Position numbers and translations under genes: made by a program
Notes under the pieces: model-generated
The model's input: the letters and a program-made list of their open reading frames with translations, nothing else
What the model was told of the DNA's origin: nothing
The model's database searches: none
Shown: positions 1 through 6,105 of the stretch, in pieces
Layout of the letters: every line of letters starts with the position of its first letter
How positions within the stretch are numbered: position 1 is the stretch's first letter
Assembly: GCA_964551175.1 (NCBI GenBank)
Contig: CAZKBZ010000107.1
Span: 1-8,769, forward strand
From: Desulfobulbus_C sp964551175
GTDB taxonomy: Bacteria > Desulfobacterota > Desulfobulbia > Desulfobulbales > Desulfobulbaceae
Length of the DNA stretch: 8,769 nt
Direction: 5' to 3'

Positions 1-40
1 AATAGACAATTTCCTGACTTGCACACCGATCATCTGGACA

Positions 41-373
41 ATGGATCGAAAAAAAATATTCATCATCTGGTTGTTTGGCAGCATTGCATTAATGCTGATA
101 ACATCCTGTATTTCAATGGTACTGTGGAATTTTAATTTTCATCCTGGACCTGACATACTCTGGAAACCAATCGATCATTTTGGCGGCATGGTATTCCTCG
201 TGCCAATCGGCTGGCTCCTCTCCTTTACAACGCTTTTTGGCTGGATAAATATTGGTTTCATGGGCATAAGTCTCTATCTGAAAATGCCTTACTTCCTCAT
301 AGGCTCTGCAATCGCCACAATATTGACCGGGGCATTCTGGCCAATGATTTATGTTACAATGCAGAAACTTTAA
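41..373 (+). CDS. Small multi-pass membrane protein, unknown function
   Basis: A 110-residue hydrophobic protein that I do not recognise. Hydrophobic stretches lie at about residues 6-29, 48-80 (long enough for two passes, with Pro55 and several Trp/Gly) and 84-105, so three or four membrane segments are likely. The N-terminus (MDRKK) is basic, which favours a cytoplasmic N-end. There are no Cys pairs, His clusters or other catalytic motifs. The reading frame is open to the left edge of the window with no in-frame stop before the ATG, so the gene could start further upstream; only a weak GGA lies just before the ATG. It is the only plus-strand protein gene here and converges on the ABC-F gene with about 56 bp between the two stops. 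Its sequence is visibly more AT-rich than its neighbours, which is common for small membrane proteins and is not proof of transfer. Confidence 0.6.
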   Translation: MDRKKIFIIWLFGSIALMLITSCISMVLWNFNFHPGPDILWKPIDHFGGMVFLVPIGWLLSFTTLFGWINIGFMGISLYLKMPYFLIGSAIATILTGAFWPMIYVTMQKL

Positions 374-429
374 GGCTGACTTGAAAAAAAGTTTATACGT
401 GAATCCTGCACCTATCTGATCTGTTCCCC

Positions 430-2394
430 TCACCCCTGCTTTGCTTCGATCTCTTCAATCCTGCCCTGAGCCTGTTCCCATTGTTCATACTGACGATCCA
501 GTCGGCGCTGCAGGTCACTGTACTCTTTACTGGTCTTTGACCAGAGCTGCTGATCCGCATACAGGTCCGGGTCAGCCATCAGCGTTTCAAGTTCTTCTTT
601 GCGGGCCTCAAAGGTTTCGATCTGTGCTTCCGCTGCAGCCGCTTTTTTCTTCCAGGGCTTGAGCTGTGAGCTGAGCTGCTGCCGGAGCTGGGCACGTTCC
701 CGACGCTGGGCTCTGCGGTCACTACTGTCCCCGTCATTGCGTTTCTCTGGTCTTTTTTCCGATTTTTTCTCACCGGCAGACGCATCTTCCAGCCGTTTGC
801 GTGCTGCCAGATAATCATCCACATTACCGAGATACAGGGTAGCCCGCCCGTCCCGGATCTCCAGTACCTTGTTGACAAAAGAGTTCACAAAAAAACGGTT
901 ATGGGAAACTACAATAATGGTTCCCTCATACTGGGCCATGGCCTCCTGCAGCACCTCCTGGGAGGTGATGTCCAGATGGTTGGTGGGCTCGTCAAGAAGC
1001 ATCAGGTTGGCCGGTTTGATCAGCATCCTGGCCAGAGCCACCCGGCTCTTTTCGCCTCCGGAGAGAACCTGTACCTTTTTATCCACATCATCACCGGTAA
1101 ACAGAAAAGCTCCCAGCAGGGACCGTACCCTGGTAATCGTCATATCCCGGGCAGCATGATACACCGTGTCCAGCACGGTTAATTCCCCGGATAACTCCTG
1201 GGCCTGGTGCTGACCGAAATAGGTAAGAATAACATTATGCCCCATGCGGATTTTTCCACCGGCAGGCTCCAGCCCGGCCATAATCCTGAGCAGGGTTGTT
1301 TTGCCTGCACCGTTCACGCCGACAACTGCAAGCTTATCACCGCGCTGCAGATCAAGGGTAACATCACGAAAAACCTGCTTACCGTTAAATTCCTTGTTAA
1401 CACCGGAAAGTTGCAGGACATCCCGGCCGGAAGGAGCCGCAGGAGGAAAAGAAAAATGAATGGTGCGTTCCGTCTCCGACAACTCGATGCGTTCCAGCTT
1501 CTCCAGCTGCTTGGCCCGGCTCTGTACCTGCTTTGCCTTGGTTGACTTGGCCCGGAAACGGGTAATAAAACGTTCCGTCTGCTTGATCATGGCCTGCTGA
1601 TTGTCATAGGCTGCCCGTTCAAGCTCCATGCGCTGGGCCTTTTCCACCAGGTAGTGGGAGTAATTCCCTTTGTACGAGGTCAACCGTCCCAGGCTGAGTT
1701 CCCAGGTTTTCGAGGTCACCCGGTCAAGAAAGGCCCGGTCATGGGATATGATCACCATGGCCCCCTGGTACTGGGTCAGAAAATCCTCCATCCAGGTCAG
1801 AGAATCCAGATCAAGATGGTTGGTAGGCTCATCAAGCAGCAGCAGGGAGGGTTTCTGCAGCAGCAGTTTTGCCAGTAAAAGCCGCATGATCCAGCCTCCG
1901 GAAAAATCGGAGACCGGCCTGTCCAAGTCCTGCCTGGAAAAGCCGAGGCCAAACAGGATCCGCTCGATTTCCGGCCTGATCCGGAAAATATCATGTCCTT
2001 CCAGCAGATGCTGCAGTTCCCCCTGCCGCTTGAGCAGGTCGGCCAGTTCCGGACTGTCCTCATCCAGGGTGGCAAGCTGGTTGCCGATTTCCTCAAACTC
2101 ACGCTGATGGGCCAGGGCCTCATCAAAAGCACTTTCCGCCTCGTCAAACAGAGTGCGACTGCCAAGAGCAATGGTCACCTCCTGGGGCAGGTAGGCCACT
2201 GTAAACCAGGAAGCACGGCTGACTACACCGGGGTCGGTCTCCAGCTCTCCGCACATGATCTTGAGCAGCGTAGATTTGCCGGTACCGTTCACTCCGGCCA
2301 GGCCGATGCGGTCACCGTCATGAACCTGAACGGAAACATTGCGAAAAATATGTTTGGAGCCATATTGCAGGCTGAGGTTGTTTATGCTGAGCAT
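430..2394 (-). CDS. ABC-F family ATPase (translation factor type, two ABC domains)
   Basis: A soluble twin-ATPase protein of the ABC-F family, whose characterised members (EttA, Uup, YheS and others) bind ribosomes and affect translation rather than transport. No membrane segments are present. The first ABC domain has Walker A GVNGTGKST at residues 34-42, a signature FSGGW at 164-168, Walker B with D188-E189 and a switch His218. The second has Walker A GVNGAGKTT at 359-367, signature LSGGE at 444-448, Walker B D468-E469 and His498. All ATPase residues look intact. The inter-domain linker (about 240-320) is rich in Arg/Lys/Gln, as expected for the segment that contacts P-site tRNA. The C-terminal part (about 535-654) is a highly charged extension and probable coiled coil, as in Uup and YheS; I cannot choose the subfamily by eye. 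The start lies 21 bp after the radical SAM stop, so cotranscription is likely, but the leader is made of a 7-bp repeat and shows no Shine-Dalgarno. Known antibiotic-resistance ABC-F proteins lack a C-terminal extension like this, so a housekeeping role is more likely. Confidence 0.95.
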   Translation of the reverse strand: MLSINNLSLQYGSKHIFRNVSVQVHDGDRIGLAGVNGTGKSTLLKIMCGELETDPGVVSRASWFTVAYLPQEVTIALGSRTLFDEAESAFDEALAHQREFEEIGNQLATLDEDSPELADLLKRQGELQHLLEGHDIFRIRPEIERILFGLGFSRQDLDRPVSDFSGGWIMRLLLAKLLLQKPSLLLLDEPTNHLDLDSLTWMEDFLTQYQGAMVIISHDRAFLDRVTSKTWELSLGRLTSYKGNYSHYLVEKAQRMELERAAYDNQQAMIKQTERFITRFRAKSTKAKQVQSRAKQLEKLERIELSETERTIHFSFPPAAPSGRDVLQLSGVNKEFNGKQVFRDVTLDLQRGDKLAVVGVNGAGKTTLLRIMAGLEPAGGKIRMGHNVILTYFGQHQAQELSGELTVLDTVYHAARDMTITRVRSLLGAFLFTGDDVDKKVQVLSGGEKSRVALARMLIKPANLMLLDEPTNHLDITSQEVLQEAMAQYEGTIIVVSHNRFFVNSFVNKVLEIRDGRATLYLGNVDDYLAARKRLEDASAGEKKSEKRPEKRNDGDSSDRRAQRRERAQLRQQLSSQLKPWKKKAAAAEAQIETFEARKEELETLMADPDLYADQQLWSKTSKEYSDLQRRLDRQYEQWEQAQGRIEEIEAKQG

Positions 2395-2403
2395 GAATAA
2401 AAC

Positions 2404-2438
2404 AGGTATAAGGTATCAGGTATAAGGTTTAAGGATCA
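2404..2438. repeat. Heptanucleotide tandem array A (AGGTATA-type)
   Basis: Five consecutive 7-bp units on the plus strand: AGGTATA at 2404 and 2418, AGGTATC at 2411, AGGTTTA at 2425 and a decayed AGGATCA at 2432. The array covers most of the gap between the radical SAM and ABC-F genes and runs into the radical SAM gene. The TGA stop (2416-2418) straddles units two and three, and the last residues (ILKPYT) are read from repeat sequence. It resembles heptanucleotide short tandem repeats known from filamentous cyanobacteria and seen in other bacteria; the function is unknown. Confidence 0.8.
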
Positions 2439-3426
2439 CTGTATTTCGTATTTGATGAGGATCTGTTCTGAGAGAAAACCTGTCTGACAGGCCCAATGCT
2501 TGTAATCTCACGATATTTTTTGATTTCATTCCTCTAAAGACAGACTGATCTTTAGAGGATATGGACATCACATATTTTTTATCCGGCTCGGTTTCAGCCA
2601 GCAGCTTTCCGGCTTTCTGCAGCATAATCCTGGAACTGACCAGTTCGCCGAATGCCGGGTGCCAGGGTCCGGCAACAAGCGATTTCTCAAGCTCCGTTCC
2701 GGCCTGAAGACCCATCCGTATCACCGGGATGGCTGACCGGTCAAAACGTTTTTTCATCCAGGCTGCCATCACCACCGCTTTATCCAGGCTGATCGGCCGG
2801 TATGCTCCCTGCCGGTACATGGCGGCAAGCCTGCTGTCTTTCACCACCAGCACCGGATAGATACGTACAAAATCAGGACGTAAGGCAATGACACGTTCCA
2901 CCGTTTTCATCAATATCCTGCGGGTTTCAGCCGGCAGACCCAACATCAGCTGGATACCCAGCTTCATTCCCGAACTTCGTAGAACAGTCACTGCTCTTTC
3001 CACATCTTCAACCGTATGGCCACGATCCGATGCTGCCAGCACACCGTTATCCATGGACTGGACACCGAGCTCCACGATGGAGACATGGCGGGACAACAGA
3101 AAATCAACCTTGCCGGAATCAATATAATCCGGTCGGGTAGACAGACGAATGGTCTGTACCCTCCCCTGCTCCACAAAAGGTGCGACAGCATCAAGCAGCT
3201 CCTGCTGTCTGGCCGGGGGCAAAGCGGTAAAACTCCCCCCGTAAAAGGCGACCTGTACCTGTCGTTTCTGAGAACCTGCCCTGGCAAGCCAGCTCCGAAT
3301 GGTTGCCTGTACATCATTACCTGCAACAGGCTTGTCTGTAAAACCACTGATCCTCCTCTGGTTGCAGAATACACAGCTATGGGGGCATCCCTCATGGGGA
3401 ATAAAGATGGGGATAATCAGCGGCAT
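2416..3426 (-). CDS. Elp3-like radical SAM protein lacking an acetyltransferase domain
   Basis: A 336-residue radical SAM enzyme. The 4Fe-4S cysteines are C14, C18 and C21 in the motif GCPHSCVFCNQ near the N-terminus. A GGSFT motif at 63-67 fits the SAM-binding glycine-rich strand, ELGVQSM is at 119-125 and LMLGLP at 160-165; this pattern is typical of the Elp3-related family (COG1243-type). Full-length Elp3 has a C-terminal GNAT acetyltransferase domain and modifies wobble uridines in tRNA. Here the protein ends soon after the radical SAM core with a short conserved-looking tail (about 284-330), as in the short bacterial versions often found beside rnc. The substrate is unknown; RNA modification is an inference from family and neighbours. 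It starts 46 bp after the rnc stop on the same strand and probably shares its transcript. The ATG at 3426 puts the first Cys at residue 14, usual for the family, but no good Shine-Dalgarno precedes it. The last residues and the stop come from heptad array A. Confidence 0.88.
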   Translation of the reverse strand: MPLIIPIFIPHEGCPHSCVFCNQRRISGFTDKPVAGNDVQATIRSWLARAGSQKRQVQVAFYGGSFTALPPARQQELLDAVAPFVEQGRVQTIRLSTRPDYIDSGKVDFLLSRHVSIVELGVQSMDNGVLAASDRGHTVEDVERAVTVLRSSGMKLGIQLMLGLPAETRRILMKTVERVIALRPDFVRIYPVLVVKDSRLAAMYRQGAYRPISLDKAVVMAAWMKKRFDRSAIPVIRMGLQAGTELEKSLVAGPWHPAFGELVSSRIMLQKAGKLLAETEPDKKYVMSISSKDQSVFRGMKSKNIVRLQALGLSDRFSLRTDPHQIRNTVILKPYT

Positions 3427-3472
3427 GGGAAGTATTGTACATTCCAGAAAGACAGAAAACAGAGTAAAAGCT

Positions 3473-4231
3473 CTACTCTTCTTGAATTCCGGTCTCTGTT
3501 ATCTTTTCCTGTTTTTCAAGGAACTCCAGAGCTGCCCGGGCAGCCTGTTGTTCAGCCTCTTTTTTATTGGAGGCACGACCGGAACCGAGAACCTGATCGT
3601 GAAAATGGACGGAAACGGTAAAGATGCGGGCATGGGCCGGACCCTCTTCGTTATCGAGAACGTACTGTGGACCTTCATTGTACTGTTCCTGCAACCGTTC
3701 CTGAAGACCGCTCTTGGCATCTGTTGTAGTCAACCTGTCACCGCGTTCTTCAATAAGGGGACCAAAGGTTCGTTCAACATACGCCTGGACAGTATCGTAG
3801 CCGCCGTCAAGAAACATGGCTCCCACCATGGCCTCATACGCACAGGAAAGAATCGATGATTTTTCGCGGCCAAGGGAGGCATCTTCCCCCCGGCCCAGAA
3901 GCAGATATTTTCCCAGGTTAATGGCCCGGGCCACTTCCGCCAGTCCGACCTCATTGACCAGAGCGGAACGAATCCGGGTCAACTTACCCTCTCGCAACTC
4001 GGGAAAACGACTGAACAGAATAAAACCCACCGTGAGATCCAGTACTGCATCCCCTAAAAATTCCTGGGTTTCATTGTGCCGACCGCAATCCAGTCGTTCA
4101 AAGGCAAAAGAGCTGTGAACCATGGACAACTGCAGCAACTTGATATCCTTGAAGGTATAGCCGATTTTCTCCTGGAGCTCTGCCAGGTCTTCCTCATGGT
4201 CCTGGACCAGTGCCTCAAGCGTGGTTCCCAT
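3473..4231 (-). CDS. rnc: Ribonuclease III
   Basis: Double-strand-specific endoribonuclease that processes rRNA precursors and structured mRNAs in the cytoplasm. The catalytic domain spans about residues 15-160. The signature reads NETQEFLGDAVLDL (53-66) and keeps E54, E57 and D61, matching E. coli E38, E41 and D45. The second metal-site segment has E133 (E. coli E117), but the preceding conserved Asp (E. coli D114, Aquifex D107) is replaced by Cys130 in the stretch SILSCAYEA. A double-stranded-RNA-binding domain follows at about 172-240, including GPAH at 197-200 and the basic loop ASNKKEAEQQAA at 220-231. The length of 252 residues is slightly above the roughly 226 of E. coli because of N- and C-terminal tails. 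It is the first gene of a minus-strand group with the radical SAM and ABC-F genes. A heptad repeat lies nine bases before the ATG and no Shine-Dalgarno is visible, so the exact start is slightly uncertain. Confidence 0.97.
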   Translation of the reverse strand: MGTTLEALVQDHEEDLAELQEKIGYTFKDIKLLQLSMVHSSFAFERLDCGRHNETQEFLGDAVLDLTVGFILFSRFPELREGKLTRIRSALVNEVGLAEVARAINLGKYLLLGRGEDASLGREKSSILSCAYEAMVGAMFLDGGYDTVQAYVERTFGPLIEERGDRLTTTDAKSGLQERLQEQYNEGPQYVLDNEEGPAHARIFTVSVHFHDQVLGSGRASNKKEAEQQAARAALEFLEKQEKITETGIQEE

Positions 4232-4240
4232 TGTTTTCGG

Positions 4241-4268
4241 AGTTCTGAATTCTGAGTTCTGGGTTTAC
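4241..4268. repeat. Heptanucleotide tandem array B (AGTTCTG-type)
   Basis: Three clear 7-bp units on the plus strand, AGTTCTG (4241), AATTCTG (4248) and AGTTCTG (4255), then a decayed unit GGTTTAC (4262). It lies nine bases before the rnc start codon, where the Shine-Dalgarno would be expected. The unit differs from those of arrays A and C but the 7-bp period is the same. The rest of the gap up to the tRNA promoter (about 4269-4341) shows nothing I can name. Confidence 0.65.
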
Positions 4269-4341
4269 TGTTTATTACGTTCCGGGTACTCTAAACAAAA
4301 AAATCATCCCCTTGGACCTGAAAAAACAGAACGGTTTCCTC

Positions 4342-4369
4342 TTGTCAAAATCGTAAACTATGGTATAAA
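4342..4369 (+). promoter_or_regulatory. Promoter of tRNA-Cys (sigma70-type)
   Basis: A -35 element TTGTCA (4342-4347) and a -10 element TATAAA (4364-4369) are separated by 16 bp. Transcription would begin around 4376, about ten bases before the mature 5' end of the tRNA at 4387. The placement and orientation fit a dedicated promoter for a single tRNA gene lying between two minus-strand genes. Confidence 0.65.
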
Positions 4370-4386
4370 GTGCCGCTACACAATCA

Positions 4387-4461
<75 letters not shown>

Positions 4462-4470
4462 GCACATTCA

Positions 4471-4510
4471 GGGTCAGTAAACATCTTATATTTACTGACC
4501 CTTTTTCTTT
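4471..4510 (+). terminator. Rho-independent terminator of tRNA-Cys
   Basis: A perfect 11-bp inverted repeat, GGGTCAGTAAA (4471-4481) and TTTACTGACCC (4491-4501), encloses a 9-nt loop and is followed directly by a T-rich tract (4502-4510) on the plus strand. It begins about ten bases after the encoded CCA. There is no T-tract on the other side, so it should stop only plus-strand transcription. Confidence 0.92.
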
Positions 4511-4559
4511 TCATCTCCACAAGCCTCAAATAATTTTCTTTTCCGTGCGGTTCGTGGTG

Positions 4560-5093
4560 TCAGTCGAGTGGATATTCCTGCTCAATATAATGGATTGCGC
4601 CATTTGCATTAAGCTTGCTGGAATACAACCTGAATGCAGTAACCTGAAACGGCGGGCTGACAAACAGGCTGTGATGCTCCAGGAATCTGCCGACCCTGGA
4701 TATCGGTGTATGGCGCAACCGGGCCAGGGTAATATGAGGTGCAAACTTTCTACCCTCCGGCTCAAGACCGGTGCGAACCAGTACGGTTTCAATCCGGCTG
4801 CGCAGCCTCACCAACTGCTCATTTTTCTCCAGGCCCACCCAGACCACTCTCGGTTTTTTGCGGGGTGGGAAAAAACCTACACCCTGCAGCTGCAGCGGAA
4901 AGGACTCACTGCTGACCTCCATCAGGTTATCCCGGATATCCAGAAACCTGTCCCCATTCACTTCGCCGATAAAACGCAAGGTCAGATGCAGCTGCTCTGG
5001 TTTTACCCAGCGTGCCCCGGGCAGACCGCAGCAGATCATGGCGAGTCGCTCTTTTACTGTTTCAGGGAGATCTATGGCCACAAACAACCGCAT
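4560..5093 (-). CDS. thpR: RNA 2',3'-cyclic phosphodiesterase (LigT/ThpR, 2H family)
   Basis: A 177-residue member of the 2H phosphoesterase superfamily. Members open 2',3'-cyclic phosphate ends of RNA to 2'-phosphates and in vitro can join tRNA halves through 2'-5' bonds, hence the older name 2'-5' RNA ligase; the cellular role is not settled. Both catalytic HxTx motifs are present: HLTL at 36-39 and HITL at 120-123, each in its usual context (QLHLTLRFIGE and FAPHITLARL). I chose the ATG at 5093, giving MRLFVAIDLPE, the standard beginning of the family. A TTG three codons upstream (5102) is in frame but less likely. The upstream region is cut by the scaffold gap, so the promoter and leader cannot be judged. 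The gene is complete, and no minus-strand terminator is visible between its stop and the tRNA-Cys gene. Confidence 0.93.
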   Translation of the reverse strand: MRLFVAIDLPETVKERLAMICCGLPGARWVKPEQLHLTLRFIGEVNGDRFLDIRDNLMEVSSESFPLQLQGVGFFPPRKKPRVVWVGLEKNEQLVRLRSRIETVLVRTGLEPEGRKFAPHITLARLRHTPISRVGRFLEHHSLFVSPPFQVTAFRLYSSKLNANGAIHYIEQEYPLD

Positions 5094-5108
5094 AATAAAC
5101 AATGAGAA

Positions 5109-5208
5109 NNNNNNNNNNNNNNNNNNNNNNNNNNNNNNNNNNNNNNNNNNNNNNNNNNNNNNNNNNNNNNNNNNNNNNNNNNNNNNNNNNNNNNNNNNNN
5201 NNNNNNNN
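5109..5208. other. Assembly gap (100 N)
   Basis: Exactly 100 undetermined bases, the conventional placeholder for a scaffold gap of unknown length. It lies between the thpR start and the nadC stop. The same 8-mer, AATGAGAA, occurs on both sides (5101-5108 and 5209-5216), which suggests that the contigs broke in a repeat. Real content and length are unknown; a small gene could be hidden here. Confidence 0.98.
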
Positions 5209-5231
5209 AATGAGAAGTTATACCTCGTAAG

Positions 5232-5266
5232 CCTTATAATTCCTCATTCCTGATTATTCATTCGTA
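5232..5266. repeat. Heptanucleotide tandem array C (ATTCCTN-type), next to the gap
   Basis: Degenerate 7-bp units on the plus strand: CCTTATA (5232), ATTCCTC (5239), ATTCCTG (5246), ATTATTC (5253) and ATTCGTA (5260). The array ends five bases before the nadC stop codon and continues toward the scaffold gap, where periodicity becomes unclear. The units differ from arrays A and B, but period and position (downstream of one minus-strand gene, upstream of the next) are alike. Confidence 0.55.
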
Positions 5267-5270
5267 ACTC

Positions 5271-6104
5271 TCAAATCCAGTCCATGCCGATATCACAGGC
5301 CGGCGCAGAGTGTGTCAAAGCACCAACAGAGATAATGTTGACACCGGTCTCTGCAACAGCACGAACCGTCTGCAGGTTGACCCCGCCCGAGGCCTCGACC
5401 AGAGCCCGGCCGTCAATCATCTCCACTGCCTCTTGCATGGTTGCCAGGTCCATATTATCCAGCATAATGGTATCTACCCCGCAGTCCAGACATTCCTGAA
5501 CCTGTTCCAGGGTATCGGTTTCCACTTCTATACCAATGGTGTGTGGTACTGCTGCTCTTGTTTTCCGTACCGCCTCGGTTATGGAACCGCAGGCTCCAAT
5601 ATGATTGTCCTTGATCAGTACACCGTCACTGAGACTGTAGCGATGATTCCTGCCGCCGCCGGCCCGAACCGCATATTTCTCCAGCATGCGCAGCCCCGGC
5701 GTCGTCTTGCGGGTATCGGTGATCACAACATCAAGCCCTTTGACCGCATCAACATACTTTCGAGTCAGGGTGGCTATGCCGCAGAGACGCTGGACCAGGT
5801 TCAGGGCAACCCGTTCCCCGCGCAGCAGAATCCGGACCGGACCATTGATGGTCATCAACACATCTCCGCTTTCCATCCTGCTCCCGTCCGCAGCCATCCG
5901 GCCAAAGGTCAAGGTGCCTCCCAGCAGACAGAACACCCGGGCCGCAACACGTTCCATACCCGCAGCTGTCAATGGTTCACGGGCCACGAAAGTGGCAAGT
6001 CCGGTTTCCTGACCAGCAAAAATGGCATCGGTCGTAATATCACCGTGTTCCAGATCTTCACGCAGAAAGCGACGAAGCTGATCATCAAGCAGAAACGTAT
6101 CCAT
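5271..6104 (-). CDS. nadC: Nicotinate-nucleotide pyrophosphorylase (carboxylating), quinolinate phosphoribosyltransferase
   Basis: Converts quinolinate and PRPP to nicotinate mononucleotide, CO2 and pyrophosphate in de novo NAD synthesis. The 277-residue length is normal for the family. The N-terminal domain begins FLREDLEHGDITTDAIF (13-29). The barrel has DTRKTTPGLR (130-139), EKYAVRAGGGRNHRYSLSDG (142-161), KDNH (165-168), IEVET (192-196), LDNM (215-218), EASGG (237-241) and the closing VGALTHSAPACDIGMDW (260-276), covering the conserved substrate- and phosphate-binding segments. The frame is open further upstream to 6194, but I chose the ATG at 6104 (MDTFLLDDQL) because it gives the normal family N-terminus and lies 1 nt after the valS stop (TAAGATG). 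The longer version would overlap valS by 89 bp with unrelated sequence. The near-touching stop and start suggest translational coupling to valS. No nadA or nadB is in the window. Confidence 0.96.
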   Translation of the reverse strand: MDTFLLDDQLRRFLREDLEHGDITTDAIFAGQETGLATFVAREPLTAAGMERVAARVFCLLGGTLTFGRMAADGSRMESGDVLMTINGPVRILLRGERVALNLVQRLCGIATLTRKYVDAVKGLDVVITDTRKTTPGLRMLEKYAVRAGGGRNHRYSLSDGVLIKDNHIGACGSITEAVRKTRAAVPHTIGIEVETDTLEQVQECLDCGVDTIMLDNMDLATMQEAVEMIDGRALVEASGGVNLQTVRAVAETGVNIISVGALTHSAPACDIGMDWI

Positions 6105-6105
6105 C

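Noticed and set aside
374..429. Possible shared terminator between the convergent membrane-protein and ABC-F genes
   Set aside because: There is a run of seven A (T on the minus strand), but I could not form a convincing stem next to it on either strand.
430..2394. ABC-F gene as an antibiotic-resistance determinant
   Set aside because: The charged C-terminal extension and housekeeping context fit Uup/YheS-like proteins better than ribosome-protection resistance factors, and nothing else in the window relates to resistance.
4320..4348. Minus-strand TTGACA (4343-4348) as a -35 element for rnc
   Set aside because: The hexamer is perfect, but at 16-18 bp spacing only T-runs are found and no acceptable -10; it overlaps the plus-strand -35 of the tRNA promoter and is probably coincidental.
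4512..4559. Possible degenerate repeat with CGTG spaced by 9 bp downstream of thpR
   Set aside because: Only two weak partial copies are visible and they do not share the 7-bp period of the other arrays.
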